64,000 nucleotides of DNA, from contig NC_030683.2 of assembly GCF_000004195.4 (NCBI RefSeq), positions 50,543,358 to 50,607,357 on the forward strand. Direction: 5' to 3'. This DNA comes from Xenopus tropicalis (lineage: Eukaryota > Chordata > Amphibia > Anura > Pipidae). Below, piece by piece: positions 11,943-24,100 of this stretch (position 1 is its first letter; each line of letters starts with the position of its first letter). The translations under genes and the position numbers were made by a program. Under the pieces are notes generated by a model that searched no databases, had not been told where the DNA came from, and saw only the letters and a program-made list of their open reading frames with translations.

Positions 11943-12041
11943 GTAATACTGGAAATGTTTTTCCAATGTTCATAAAATACAATGTATCATAAAATTTCAT
12001 GGGTACAAGAACTAATTACATAAAACTGCTGCTTTTCTTAG

Positions 12042-12223
12042 AGTAATTAAATCAGACATGAGGTACTGCCTACAGATTATTGCTGTCATCACTGCCTTAC
12101 TCCTGGCTCTGCTCTCCAGGGTTGGCTCTGAAACTCCAGCCATGTGTTCTGTGGTACAAGGGCTTCCAGGTTTGAATGGAAGAGACGGTAGAGATGGTGC
12201 CAGTGGAGCTAAAGGCGATCCAG
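12042..12223 (+). CDS. Gene B exon: start, signal peptide, first collagen triplets
   Basis: Acceptor TTTCTTAG, ATG at 12058, donor GTGGGG. The hydrophobic core is IIAVITALLLALL. An upstream in-frame ATG present in gene C is ATT here, which fixes 12058 as the start. Confidence 0.88.
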
Positions 12224-15200
12224 GTGGGGAGATGGCCACTGTTTGCTATGGTCTATTTCATATTGTAGTTTCAAAAATATGAATAATTATTGGTGCAATG
12301 TTTTACTGTCAGCTTTTGTAAACTTACCCATAAAGTTTAGAGCTACGGTTTTCTAGATTTAACAGTCTGTACGTTTTTCATTCAGTGTATTGGTTCAATG
12401 GCCATTAGATAGGTGTTCTTTGTGCATTTTAGGATAGGAAAAGAAAAACTTGTTTAGGTCAGGTAATGAAACATTTACATGAAAACACAATCATGAAAAA
12501 ACAAATATTTGGGTAAATATTGCAAGTAAGACAGAGACAAGTAGTTTTGTGGTTTACATTTGCAGGATCACAAGGATTACCGGGCAGTCTGGGAACCCCA
12601 GGTTTACGAGGCAACACTGGGCCTCCTGGAAAAGTAGGGCCTAAAGGAAACCAAGGAGACAAGGGAGAAAATGGAATTCCAGGAATGCCAGGGCTCAAAG
12701 GAGAAAAAGGAAATTCAGGTAACTGTGTATTCTCTATTTAAAGTATCTATAAATATAAATTGAAAAAAGATAATGTGCAAATTTTCGCCCAGGAAGCAAA
12801 AATTTGGTAATTTATCAAAGGGTGAAATTCATGACCCAGGCATCATCCACTGCATCCTCACGCTAAACTCTCTACCCAATAAAATGCGTGACAATATCAT
12901 CTTGGAATGATACTGGCCACAGCTTTATTAGTTTTCAGTAATACAATCCAAACATAATAATTTATTAATATAGAATGTCCATTTCTCATTACATCATTTA
13001 TAATATCCAAACATGTTAAACTTGTAAATATTGTATAAAAATATAACATCCATAAAACATAAAACATGAACCCTTGTCAGTCTGCCCTTCCTTACCTGAA
13101 GCATTATCCTCCAGCTATAAAGCATTCTAGCCCAGAGGATAGGCCGCCAAACTATACTAACTATACAATAAACCAGGCCATGGATACCACCCCCATCTAG
13201 GGAGGGCGGGTGGGAAACTTTTCTTTCCTGCTCGCTACCATAAAATGGTGGCAAGTTAGCCTCGCCTCAAGCTGAAATAGCCACCTACTTCTCCCCCCAG
13301 TATCATCCCTTCCCATTCAGTTAAACCCACCTATTGGGCTACGGCATGGGCTGAGCCAGGGTCATGCTGCCCCTCCTCCAAGCTGGGCTGCTATCTGTGG
13401 CTTACTTTCCCCTTTTCGTCAAAGTCTATTTCGCCTGGTTCTGACTTACGAATTGATGAAACTAGATGCGCAAAGTGACTGTATCAGTGAAATAAAATCC
13501 TGCATTCCAACAAAAACTTCACGTTTTTTCAAAACACGTGTTTTTTCATATTTAAAGTGGAATTATTTATATAAATTGTAAATGTAAAACATATCTGACA
13601 AACTTTTTTTTTACCTCCTGTATTGTTAATGATTGTGCTTTTCATACATGCATCCTCCCACACTATTCTCTTAACCTGTTAATTGTTTGTGGTTCATTAA
13701 AGCCATTAACATATCTATACTGTTAGACCAGGTATTAATTTTTTTTTTTAAACATTTATTTACACATTTTTTCTAGGGCCTCCACCTTTTTTTTAGCATT
13801 TGTATCTCTTGCCACGTTTGCTCGTGGCTTGTACCCTCCTCTGCAGCTTCCTGGCTAGCCTCCTGTCGCTAGCCTTGTGGCTACGTTCCCCCAGGCTCGC
13901 TTTGCTTGGCCGGGCAGTAGAATTTCTATAAAACATACACATTGCATTTTATTAATCTATAATTGTGTTTTTTTTTGGTTCATTAGCAGATAGAAGTTCA
14001 AGAGAGTGAGGCAAAACAACCTTTAATAAATATATTAATATTTTGAATTACCTTCAGAGGTGGGGCTCGTTGGGCTCATTGTGGATGGCTTCATGATATC
14101 ATCCAACCACAGTTCTATGATAAATGATGGAATGTATTTTAAATTTCATGAAATCTTACATCCCAGCACAACATTTTAAAACATACATACATAGATTTCC
14201 AAATTCATTACATGTACTAATCCAGTGATGTTCAACTTATTACATGTAGTGGGCCAATCATATGTTATACAGCATGTTGGAGGGCCAGATTTCATTAAAA
14301 TGATGATGTCACATAGTGAAGTGTATGGAGCTTCTGAGCAGACTGGGGGCCACAAAAATCTTTTGTAGGGCCGCATGTGCCCATGGTCCATGGGCTACCA
14401 CTTACACAGCCATGCACTAATCTGTTTTCAAATGTTTCAAATGCATTTTATGATGTTTATGAAGCAGTATGGACTTGTAATAGAAAAGTAGATTTCAAAG
14501 GGTATAATACATGAGACAAAAACTTTTCATCATATTTCTCTGTTTTGTTGTATTTTATTCCTTAAAGGTGTATCAGGATCTCTGGATCATGACTTGAATA
14601 TTCAGATCTTTGATTTAACGCGTCATATATCCAGTATTGTAGGAGGTAAATGGATTTATCAATTAAAGAGTATCAGTCAAACTTTGATCATCCAGTTTAA
14701 TCCTCATATGGACATCAGTGAACATATAAATAGTTGTATTTATATAAACTAAAGAGAAACTAGTTCTTTTTAATTTTGCAAAGATTTGTAAATTAAGTAC
14801 TCTGAAAGCAGTCCCTGGTCTCAGTCTCTGCTGGTAACTGCAGATTATGTAGGAATTTCACTGGGACGTGGGACATTTTTTTTATTGTCAGGATGTCATG
14901 TCAAGGTATCACTGACTTGATTCACTATTATACAAAGATATAACTTAATGTTCTGTGTAATGGCTTATAGAGAATATAATGGGGTACATTATATAGGATA
15001 AAGACAATGCATTCACTTGAGAAGGAAAGGATTAGTATTTTAGACATTTTTTGTGATACAGGTATGGGTTTTTTTATCTTGAAAATTGAGACCAAGAGTT
15101 TTCCAGAAAAAAATGTACAGTGAAGAACCATGTCTTAAGGCTTAAAAGAAATATTAAAAAAAAACCTTAACACTTTTCCTAAACACTCGTCTGGAAATGT

Positions 15201-16249
15201 ATGTTGCTGACACAAGTTACAGAGTGCCAGGTTATGCAGATTCTACCGTCTAGATTATGAATGTCATTTACTAGGTCCAGACTAAGATTTAAAATAGGCC
15301 CTGGCACAGAGAGACCCAAACAGCTGTTGGAGGCCCAATAAATAATGATTGTCTATGGCATCTTACAGCAGTCTCTCTGCCATTTGCCAAAAACCACAAA
15401 TTGCAAGTCTGGGCCTGTTATTCACCATTGATGGGACTGTGCACAAATTGCAAAACTAGGTGCAAACTGGCAAGTTTAGGCACTTTACACCCTGCACCAA
15501 TAAAAGCACCCCCAGGGCCAGGTCTTTGTCTTCCAGAATTGGATGCAAGGACCTGCACTTGTTCCCCCACTACAAATGAAGCATTATTAATATGGACTGA
15601 TGCCAGCTTAGTTAACTAATTTATCTGAACTATTTGTTTAAATCGAACACTAAAGGGAATAACAGGGATAATAGATTTCAAGATAATATATTTCATACTT
15701 GTAGAACTACTGAATAGTTTGAGAGAGAAGTTAATGTCCCAAGTAGAAGATTAGATGATACACCCCCCCCCCAAAAAAAAACAGATAATTGTCAAAAAGA
15801 TGTCCACAAATGTAAGCATTAAGGACAAATATAAGCATGCTAATAATAAATCCCACTATCTGTATATTCTAGCTCTCCGTCTAGAAGGCAAGATTCAGGC
15901 AGCAGGAGGAAAGATGTTTGCCAGCAGTGGAGCAGAACTGGATTTTGAAGCCTCTTTGGCTGCATGTAAAGCAGTCGGTGGTCGTCTTGCCACCCCAACA
16001 AATGAAGCAGAGAACAATGCGATCTTAGCATTTTTGAAGCAATATAACAGATATGCATACCTGGGAATTAAAGTGGGGGACATTGCTGATCAGTTCCATT
16101 ATTTAAATGGAACTTCTGTTAACTATACAAATTGGGGGAACAATGAACCAAGCAGTAAAGGAAAAGAACCTTGCGTTGAAATGTACACAGATGGCCATTG
16201 GAATGACAAAGTTTGTAATCAATATCGTCTGACTGTTTGTGAGTTTTGA
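12042..16249 (+). CDS. Gene B: chimeric collectin (gene C-type stalk, SP-A CRD)
   Basis: Exons are 12042-12223 (ATG 12058), 12566-12718, 14568-14645 and 15873-16249. The signal peptide (MRYCLQIIAV...), Cys segment ETPAMCSVV and first collagen exon match gene C residue for residue over the coding part. The neck and CRD differ from gene A by only a handful of residues. The stalk has 24 uninterrupted Gly-X-Y triplets, so the SP-A kink of gene A is absent. The CRD keeps four Cys, EPS, WND and VCEF. All junctions are phase 1 and I see no stop or frameshift, so a functional product is possible. A predicted SP-A-type lectin on a straight stalk would be secreted and trimerise through the neck. AATAAA follows at 16267. 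It probably arose at the junction of a tandem duplication. Whether it is transcribed is unknown. Confidence 0.85.
12566..12718 (+). CDS. Gene B exon: collagen
   Basis: 153 bases, 17 perfect triplets, between TTTGCAG and GTAACT. It differs from the gene C copy at only a few codons (GSL for GVP, GIP for GIQ, GEK for GDR). Confidence 0.9.
12756..14424. other. Duplication junction spacer
   Basis: Unique sequence lying between the two duplicated blocks and forming the chimera-specific part of gene B intron 2. No coding exon is visible. The end, 14222-14400, resembles a hAT-type repeat end (CAGTGATGTTCAACTT then GTAGTGGGCC), degraded. Confidence 0.55.
14568..14645 (+). CDS. Gene B exon: SP-A-type neck
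   Basis: 78 bases between CCTTAAAG and GTAAAT. It encodes SLDHDLNIQIFDLTRHISS, near identical to the gene A neck. Confidence 0.85.
15873..16249 (+). CDS. Gene B exon: SP-A-type C-type lectin domain
   Basis: Acceptor TATTCTAG, stop TGA at 16247-16249. Differences from gene A include a D-to-N change giving LNGTS, which creates a second N-glycosylation sequon beside the conserved NYT. Confidence 0.92.
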
Positions 16250-16266
16250 ATTGTACATTCTTTTGC

Positions 16267-16272
16267 AATAAA
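16267..16272 (+). terminator. Poly(A) signal of gene B
   Basis: AATAAA in a 3' UTR nearly identical to that of gene A. Confidence 0.7.
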
Positions 16273-17639
16273 AGCACTACTTGTGTTTGTGTGTTAAATA
16301 GACTTGTATATATTTCGTTTTGTTTCTGATGACTTAGCAAGAAAATATTGTCTTGCCTTAAAGGACATGTAAACCCCACACACAAAAATGTCAAATGTCA
16401 GTGAACAGCCTCTTTGAAATCTTTCAATACCTGCCACAGTGGTTGTCCAGAGGTTAATAGTAAGGCTGCAGTGTCCCCTTAATCACTTAGATTTTCCTTC
16501 TGTTTGCAGATTTAAGTGTAATTGATTATGTTTCAGAGGAAAAATGGCCACCGGGTGAAAGCTGCTATTTGCTTTAGAAAAATGTGATGGTGCTGGCAGG
16601 CGGAGGGGATATATGCAGTACAAATGATGCCATTTGGGTGGGGGAGACATGCCCAACTGATATACATTATAGGAAAATGTAGGCTTTACATGCCCAAAAT
16701 ACTGACCCAATGAATTAAAAAATTAAGCTAATTTTCACTGCTCCTAAAAAAATGACTGACTTTATTTGCTCATTAATCATTTTAACTATTTATATGAGTA
16801 ACATCAGCTGTTTATATTGGAATCTATTTTCTAAATTATATTAGTGTCCCCTACATGGACTTTTTCAGCAGTGGAATGTCTAGAAATTGAGAGCCACAGC
16901 AACAGCAAGAAACTCCCATAACTTATGTATCAAACAGCAAAAAGGCAGAGCAGCATGACAACTCACTGACCCCCCCCCATAAAAACTTACACAAGCAATG
17001 ACAATGAGTGCAGGGGCAGGAAGGAGTGACCCCCAATTAAATGAATGAACTTTTTACTCATTATAGTACTTTCCAGCAGTCTAATGACTAGTCATTGGGT
17101 CCCACAGCAACATCTTTGAACCAAGACATTTTACACAAAGATATATTGAAGCTGCTTATCAGTCCCATGGGCCTGGGCCCCCCAGCAGTTGCAAGGCCTG
17201 TTTCCCATATAGTTATACCCCTGCTTTTAAGCAATATTATTGTTGAGTTTGTATCATAGTAACTGTGGTTGAAAAAAATGAACCCAACAAGTTTAACTTT
17301 TTATCCCAGCAATTTTGTGTAGTGCATACAAGGAATGTGGCCAAAAATGGTGCTGTGTGCTTGTGTTCATGGGGGGGGGGGGGCATATAAATTACTTAAC
17401 AGGGCCCCAAGGTTTCTGATGGCAGCTCTGGCTGCTGCTAAAATGTTCTTGCACCCCTTAGTGCTCTTGCAACTAGAGGCTTTCTAAATAAGCCCTAAAT
17501 ATAGCTTTACTGCCAATATTGTTTGGCTTACATTTTAATGTAAAGACAATGAAACCTGACACAAGCGTCAAAGGGCGTGGTACTACTTCCTTGGAAGCAC
17601 ATCAGTTGCATTATTTTATAAGATTCATTGGGGGATACT

Positions 17640-17765
17640 TCAAAGTGAACCCGGCACACACACATAAAGCTATACTGATCTATCTATACACTCACATACA
17701 TAAACTATATATATATATATATATATACCAACAGCAATACTAATTATAGATTTTATCACAATAGC
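17640..17765 (-). mobile_element. CR1-like fragment
   Basis: AACCCGGCACACACACATAA, CACTCACATACATAAACTAT and a (TA)n tract. It is the reverse complement of the CR1 3' UTR (compare 29560-29640). Confidence 0.6.
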
Positions 17766-17769
17766 CATG

Positions 17770-18080
17770 GATCACGATGAGCGAATCTATCCTGTTTCGC
17801 TTCACCATAAAATTCTCGAAACGACAAGAAAATTTGCGAAACCGCAAAAAATATGCGAAATGCATTTGTCATGCAATTTTTTTGTCACCTGCATCTTTTT
17901 TGTCGCCAGTGTCTTATTTTTGTTGGCTGTGTCTTTCTTGCACAACCATGCCAATTTTGCCGTGATCACAGCCAATTTTGACACTGGCGCGCCTATTTTT
18001 TACGTGGCCGCACCTAATTTTGACAGAGACTTTATTTTACGCACAACTAATTTTTCCTCTGCAAATTTTCAGGGATGTTA
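17770..18080 (+). mobile_element. MITE of the GATGAGCGAATCTGTCC family
   Basis: ATGAGCGAATCTATCCTGTT followed by AAAATTTGCGAAACCGC. A shared design is at 58976-59240. No protein is expected from the open frames across it. Confidence 0.5.
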
Positions 18081-18297
18081 TTTTTAGGAATCCGTATCTG
18101 CTGCTTAAAAAATCTCCTTCAATCACAGTAGAAGTCGTAATTTGTAGATTGGCCAGCAAGTCTAAGATTTTTTTTCTCCCTTATTAACTGAAATCTATCA
18201 AGAAGTAGTCGTTTTCAGACAGACTTTGCAGTACCTTCCATGTACTACTTAGCAATTTCCTCCACTGTAATTCCCAGGCATGCATCTCTGCTATAGC

Positions 18298-18768
18298 TTT
18301 AAAGGAGAAGGAAAGGCTAATAAAGAGTTACTCTCAAGCTGCAGGCATACCTTCAGTTGTCTCAATAGTTTCCTTACATCTCCCAATATTTCACCTGTTC
18401 AGATGATCAGAAGCCAAACAGGAAGAAAAAACGCTGAGCTCTGTGAAGAAAGTTCCCATAATGCCTCACTCCTGCACCGAGACCAAGTGTACATGTTCAG
18501 TTTGTAAGACTATCAGTCAGCTTCCTGCTGATTGGCTCAGATCCACATTCCTAAGGGGGGGAGTGAGTTCTTAGCATTCTTGAGGGGGGGGGGGCAGGAG
18601 AGGGGAGAAAGCAGAGAGCTGCATGACTCTGGCACAAGAATTACAGACGCAAGTAATCTTTTGACAGAGAAGTCAGTGCAGCGTTCTTGTAAGTGCTTAT
18701 GGCTGAATTTACATAGACCTTTCTGATAAAGCTTACTTAGTTTTTAACTTTCTTTCTCCTTTATGACT
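18298..18768 (+). mobile_element. TTAA-type MITE (AAGGAGAAGGAAAG family)
   Basis: Left end TTAAAGGAGAAGGAAAGG, right end AACTTTCTTTCTCCTTTA. The right TTAA is decayed. Confidence 0.65.
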
Positions 18769-19838
18769 ATAAAGCTATAAGGCTAGTGTCACACATAGCA
18801 CACATAGTGCACTTCCCCACTTTTCCTGCTAAACTCAGTAGCTTTGGGAAGCAGTAAAAAGGGGCCTTCTAGCAGCAGAAAAACAGTGGCAGTATGTATG
18901 TATTTAAATGTTTGAAAAAAGTGGGAGAAAACTGGAGTACCCATATGAAACCCACACAAACAAGGGGAGAACATATAAATTCCATCTCCTAGCTGATAAA
19001 GCACATAGAAGATCACAACAAAAGGCTGGCCAAGTTGAAACTTTTTTCATTGGAGATATGACCACTATGTATAAATATAAACAATCCAGAGATAATGGGG
19101 GTTTTATGTGCACACCTGGTACTAGAAGATTTTCAATAGTGAAATTAGATAAGAAGAATCAATAATGCTTCTTGAACTTTAATAAATCTGCTTCTTAGTA
19201 TAAAACCAATCTAAGGACTCGTCCTATTGCCCTTTTGGAATCAGGATGGAAGGTTTTTTTCCCAAACTGTAGCCAGCATCAGTTGATTTTTCCTCCCTTC
19301 CTCCGTTCTATATATCTTTTAAATAAACTATTCCATATTTCGAAGGAAAACATGTTTTAAATGTAACATTTACAGTGCCATTACTATCATATATTATATG
19401 AATGTCTAGTTATTTTCCTTGCTACAAAATGAAATGAAAGTAAATGAAGTAAAACACACTCCACAAAACACAGTTTCACAATATTGTGTATCTTGTTGCA
19501 AATGGCCTGACACTGACCTTTACTGAACTAAGTTCATCATGAAAACAGAAAACAGTCAGTATCTTCCAGTTTAAGAGATAGCTTATCTATAGTTTTTTTT
19601 TTTTTGTTTTTTGTTTTAGTATGGGTAAGGGTTGTGAAATTATTATTTTGGGACGGAATATGCTGGATTAAAAGGTAAGGTTTGTCCTTCCTAGCAACCA
19701 TGTACTGAATGCATTTTCTACAGGGATCTGACAAAGGTAATACTGGAAATGTTTTTCCAATGTTCATAAAGTACAATGTATTATAAAATGTCATGGGTAC
19801 AAGAACTAATTACATAAAACTGCTGCTTTTCTTCCTAG

Positions 19839-20020
19839 AGTAATGAAATCAGAGATGAGGTACTGCCTACAGATTATTGCTGTCATCACTGCCTTACTCC
19901 TGGCTCTGCTCTCCAGGGTTGGCTCTGAAACTCCAGCCATGTGTTCTGTGGTACAAGGGCTTCCAGGTTTGAATGGAAGAGACGGTAGAGATGGTGCCAG
20001 TGGAGCTAAAGGCGATCCAG
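19839..20020 (+). CDS. Gene C exon: start, signal peptide, first collagen triplets
   Basis: Acceptor CTTCCTAG, donor GTGGGG. The coding part from MRYC on is identical in translation to the gene B exon. Confidence 0.88.
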
Positions 20021-21130
20021 GTGGGGAGATGGCCACTGTTTGCTAAGGTCTATTTCATATTGTAGTTTCAAAAATATGAATAATTATTGGTGCAATGTTT
20101 TACTGTCAGCTTTTGTATACTTACCTATAAAGTTTAGAGCGACTGTATTTTAGACTTAACCATCTGTATGTTTATCATTCAAAGTGTCTGGTTCAATGGC
20201 CTTCAGATAATTGTTCTTTGTGCATTTTATGTTAGGAAAGAAAAAACATTTTTAGGTCAGTTAATTTTTACATGAAAACACAATCATGGAACAAACAAGT
20301 GTCTTGGGGTGCTAGGTTACAGAGCATTTGCATCCAGGGACTTGCAGTACTCAAATGGGATCCAAACCAAAAATATAAATTGATTTTTCAAAATGAAGTG
20401 GCAATGTGGAACCCTTGCACACAGGTTACTAGCTTACTATCTAGGTTTGGGATATTCCCATTTAATAAATGTTATTTATTGTCTGGTTGTTGTTGGTTCA
20501 AATTAAGACAGAGACAAGTGATTTTGTGGTTTACATTTGCAGGATCACAAGGATTACCGGGCGTTCCGGGAACCCCAGGTTTACGAGGCAACACTGGGCC
20601 TCCTGGAAAAGTAGGGCCTAAAGGAAACCAAGGAGACAAGGGAGAAAATGGGATTCAAGGAATGCCAGGGCTAAAAGGAGACAGAGGAAATTCAGGTAAC
20701 TGTGTATTCTCTATTTAGAGTATCTATAGCCTTGGATCACTCCATATTAATATGCTTTCAAAATAGTCTAACCGCCATGCACTCCATATAAAGACCTACT
20801 CCTAACTTTTAAAAGCCACCGTAAATTCTTATTTGGCAACTTTTCATTCTCCTACTTTTTTCCCCCCACTTATTAATTCATGCTTTTGGGATCTTCAGTA
20901 ATGTTCTGCTGGATAAGGGACAACCATGCTGCTATTTTGTGCATGTCCTTAATCAATGTGATTCGGGTTCAGAGGCATATATATTTAGTATTTGCTCTTT
21001 GCTTCGGAGGCATTTCTTTCCTACTATATATATATGTATATACATATATATATATAGTAGGAAAGAAATGGGCTGCTTCGCACAGGACTTGTGAAAACAA
21101 CTGTGATTTATTGATAGTATAACAAGACTG

Positions 21131-21186
<56 letters not shown>

Positions 21187-24100
21187 GCAAAGACAGAAAA
21201 TGACAGCACTCATAGGATTTTCTCAATAAAGCCAAAATTAAAAATCATTATCAGATGCAAGTGGTGAGATTTATTGATCCTACGTTTCAGTTCCTTACTG
21301 AAACCTTTGTCAGGGAAGGCAAAGACAAAGGTTCCAGTATGGAACTGAAACGTAGGATCAATAAATCTCAGGTACTACATTATTGGCAGTATCAATATGT
21401 CATTTACCCAGGCAACAACGTAGTAGCTACATCATTGGCAGGAAAATGTTTAACTTTTGAAATGCTTTTAAAGACATTGCCCATATAAAATACATAAAAG
21501 ATACAGATGTTTTCCAGATGCAGTCACTCATAGCAACTAGGTAACCAGAAAATGCTACTTAGTAATTGGTTACTATAGGCTTTTAGAACTTTTCGCCTTT
21601 TATTACAAATGCCTCATTAATGCCCACCCATTTTCTAAACATTACTCCTCCTACAGTTTTAGGAGTACAATGCACAGACTCTACACACTTCTTCGCCCTA
21701 TAGTGGAGCAGGTTGTTTGTGCTTTTCTAAGTGATCCCACCCCCCGTCTTTTCGTGGCAACCCCCCCCAATTTTTCTATTGACTTTGACAGGGATTTTTC
21801 AAATTGCTGCAAATCTTACAGCTTTGAGGCTACACTCACCAAACTTGAATCACATTGTCATGGGGTCAGCCTGAATGAAAATATGATATTTGTTGGATGT
21901 CCAAAAGTAGGCGGAGCTACGAACAGCCAATTCGATTTTACCTTTTGACTTTCAATGGAGGAAATTTAACCTGCTGGCATTCTCCCAGTAATAACAGCAG
22001 GTTCCCGAAACTTTGTAGAGTTAGTCATCGGCTAAAGCCATCGGTTTCAGGTTAGAAAAAGTGGGCGGGGCCACCAACAGCCAATCAGATTTTACCTATA
22101 GACTTTCAATGGGAAAATTCAACCTGCTGCCATTCTTGCAGTTTAATGCCAGGGTTCCCAGGTGAATACATATTCAAGGTTAGAAAAAGTGGGCCACAAG
22201 GGGAAATTTTAACTGCTGCCATTCTCACGTTTAATGTTAGGGTCCCCAAACTTTGTACAGTTTGTCAATGGGTAACGTTTCAAGTTTAGAAAAGTGGGTG
22301 AAGTCAACAACAGCCAATCAGATTTAACCTACAGACTTTCATTAGTTTAAATTTAAACTGCTGCCATTCTTTAAATATTATTACTATGGTCCCCAAACTT
22401 TGCAAAGTTAGTCACCAGGTAACTGAGGTTCAGTGTTAGGACTTAACCCCTGCTTTTTTCAAAAGTCAATGTTGATGACCTCCATTTTAGGTATCCACTA
22501 TGCAGTCACACACGTGGGTTTGTTTGGAACTGGTACGGAATATCCAAATTATTCATGCCCAGTTGCCCAAACTTCCCACAGTTAGTCACTGAGTGACTTC
22601 AGCTCACCAATCACTAATCAGAGTTCACCTATTGACTTTCATTGGTTTAAATTTAAACTGCTGCCATTCTTTAAGTATTAATCCTAGGGTCCCTAAATTT
22701 TGCAGTTAGTCACTGGGTAACTGCAGTTCCAGGTTAGAAAAAGCGGGTGGAGCCATCAACCGCCAATCAGATGTCACTCATTGACTTTCAGTGGGGAAAT
22801 TGAAATTGCTGCCATTCAGACACTATTAAAACCAGGGTCCACAAACTTTGCACAGTGGTTTTTACTATATAACTGTGGTCCAAGGTTACAAAAACTGCAT
22901 GGAAACAGCAACAGACAATCAGATTTCATTCACATTTTTCAAAACAACATGAAGTTTGTTCTCAAACTTCCCTTTCTAGTTTGGTGTTATTGTTACATTT
23001 GTTGGCCATTGTTAACTGGTTTGGTAAGATAAACAATCCATTGGTTCTCCAATCTCTAATCTTCTTTTCTCATCATAAAATCTGTAATTATAATACATGC
23101 ACTGGCCAGGTTGCAGGGTTTCGTTTGAGAGTCCCCGGCCCCTACAAAGATTTTTTTGTGGGACAGCCCGGCGCTGATTAGTTACTCAACAGAATACATA
23201 ACAGTTTTGTTTCACATAACTTACTGGTGACTTTTAGTTTTAAAGAACCGGTAACACTTGCTTTTAAGCAAAGATGGCAAGAAAAATAAATGTAACATTA
23301 GACAATAAACAATGTTCTACTATCTTCTACAGTCTTCTGCTATGTAATCATTTTACACAGTTTGATAAATGGGTCCCTTGGCCTGATTGATAGTTATAAG
23401 CTGTCATAAAGGTTAAAAATCACCTGTACTGTTGTCATTAGATAGGAATGCACACAACTACTCAAACTATCTGGTGCTCATCCTATAATTTTGACTGACA
23501 ATCTCACCTGTACAATAACAAACTCCACACCCAGTTATTGTCATATACAGGAGCTACCCTGGAAGTGGTGTATGTGGAAAGCAGAATTTTTTTTAAAAAA
23601 AGATCAAATTATCCTAAACATGACATGGTCTGGGAAATATTTGGTTATTTTCTTTCAAATGAGTAACAGAGACAAAATGCGTGTTATTTTTTATATTTGT
23701 AGGCCCACAGGGAGTACCTGGACCAAAAGGAGACAAAGGCTATTCAGGTAACTGCGTATTCTCTGTCTATACATAAACTTGTAAATAGTTTTTCATTACT
23801 GAGGCATATTACTGATGTTTATTATTATTACAACCTAGTAACAGTTGCTCTGTTTGGGGATCATGTAAACAATTATGAAGAATTATGAAACTGCAAGTGT
23901 TGTTTGGTGACTGATGTTCCAAACAGTGTATAAAATAAGGGGGACCCTTATTATCACAGGGGGTCAGTTGGTTGATGAGAACAGGGAGAACGCAGACATT
24001 TTGAACTCTTATTTTTCATCTGTCTACACAACTGAGAAGCCAGCTAATCAAGGATTCCCTTTTAATAGACCCAATTCTTGTAATAGACTATTGTGATACT

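Larger units (their letters stand above)
5430..12755 (+). repeat. Segmental duplication, copy 1
   Basis: Contains the neck and CRD exons of gene A, about 4.8 kb of spacer and the first two coding exons of gene B. Landmarks recur in the same order in copy 2: the neck exon, the AGAGTGCCA/TAGGTCCAG intron stretch (6177), the CRD exon and its 3' UTR, the CCAGCAGT stretch (8390), the GTGGGAGAAAACTGGAGTA stretch (10700), and the two N-terminal exons. Similarity starts near 5430 and stops near 12755. Confidence 0.85.
14425..20735 (+). repeat. Segmental duplication, copy 2
   Basis: Direct repeat of 5430-12755, offset about 9.0 kb at the left and 7.8 kb at the right. The shortfall fits elements present in copy 1 only, such as the nested fold-back at 9888-10640. 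It carries the neck and CRD of gene B and the first two exons of gene C. Confidence 0.85.

Noticed and set aside
12012..12239. Minus-strand Pro/Ser-rich frames opposite collagen exons
   Set aside because: They are shadows of Gly-X-Y coding sequence; the same holds at 2960-3157, 12459-12698, 19806-20036 and 55126-55365.
15755..16249. Longer gene B CRD frame from 15755
   Set aside because: The first part is intron upstream of a conserved acceptor at 15872.
20272..20718. Longer gene C protein reading from 20272
   Set aside because: The frame runs through intron and an insertion into the collagen exon; the conserved acceptor at 20541-20542 marks the real border.
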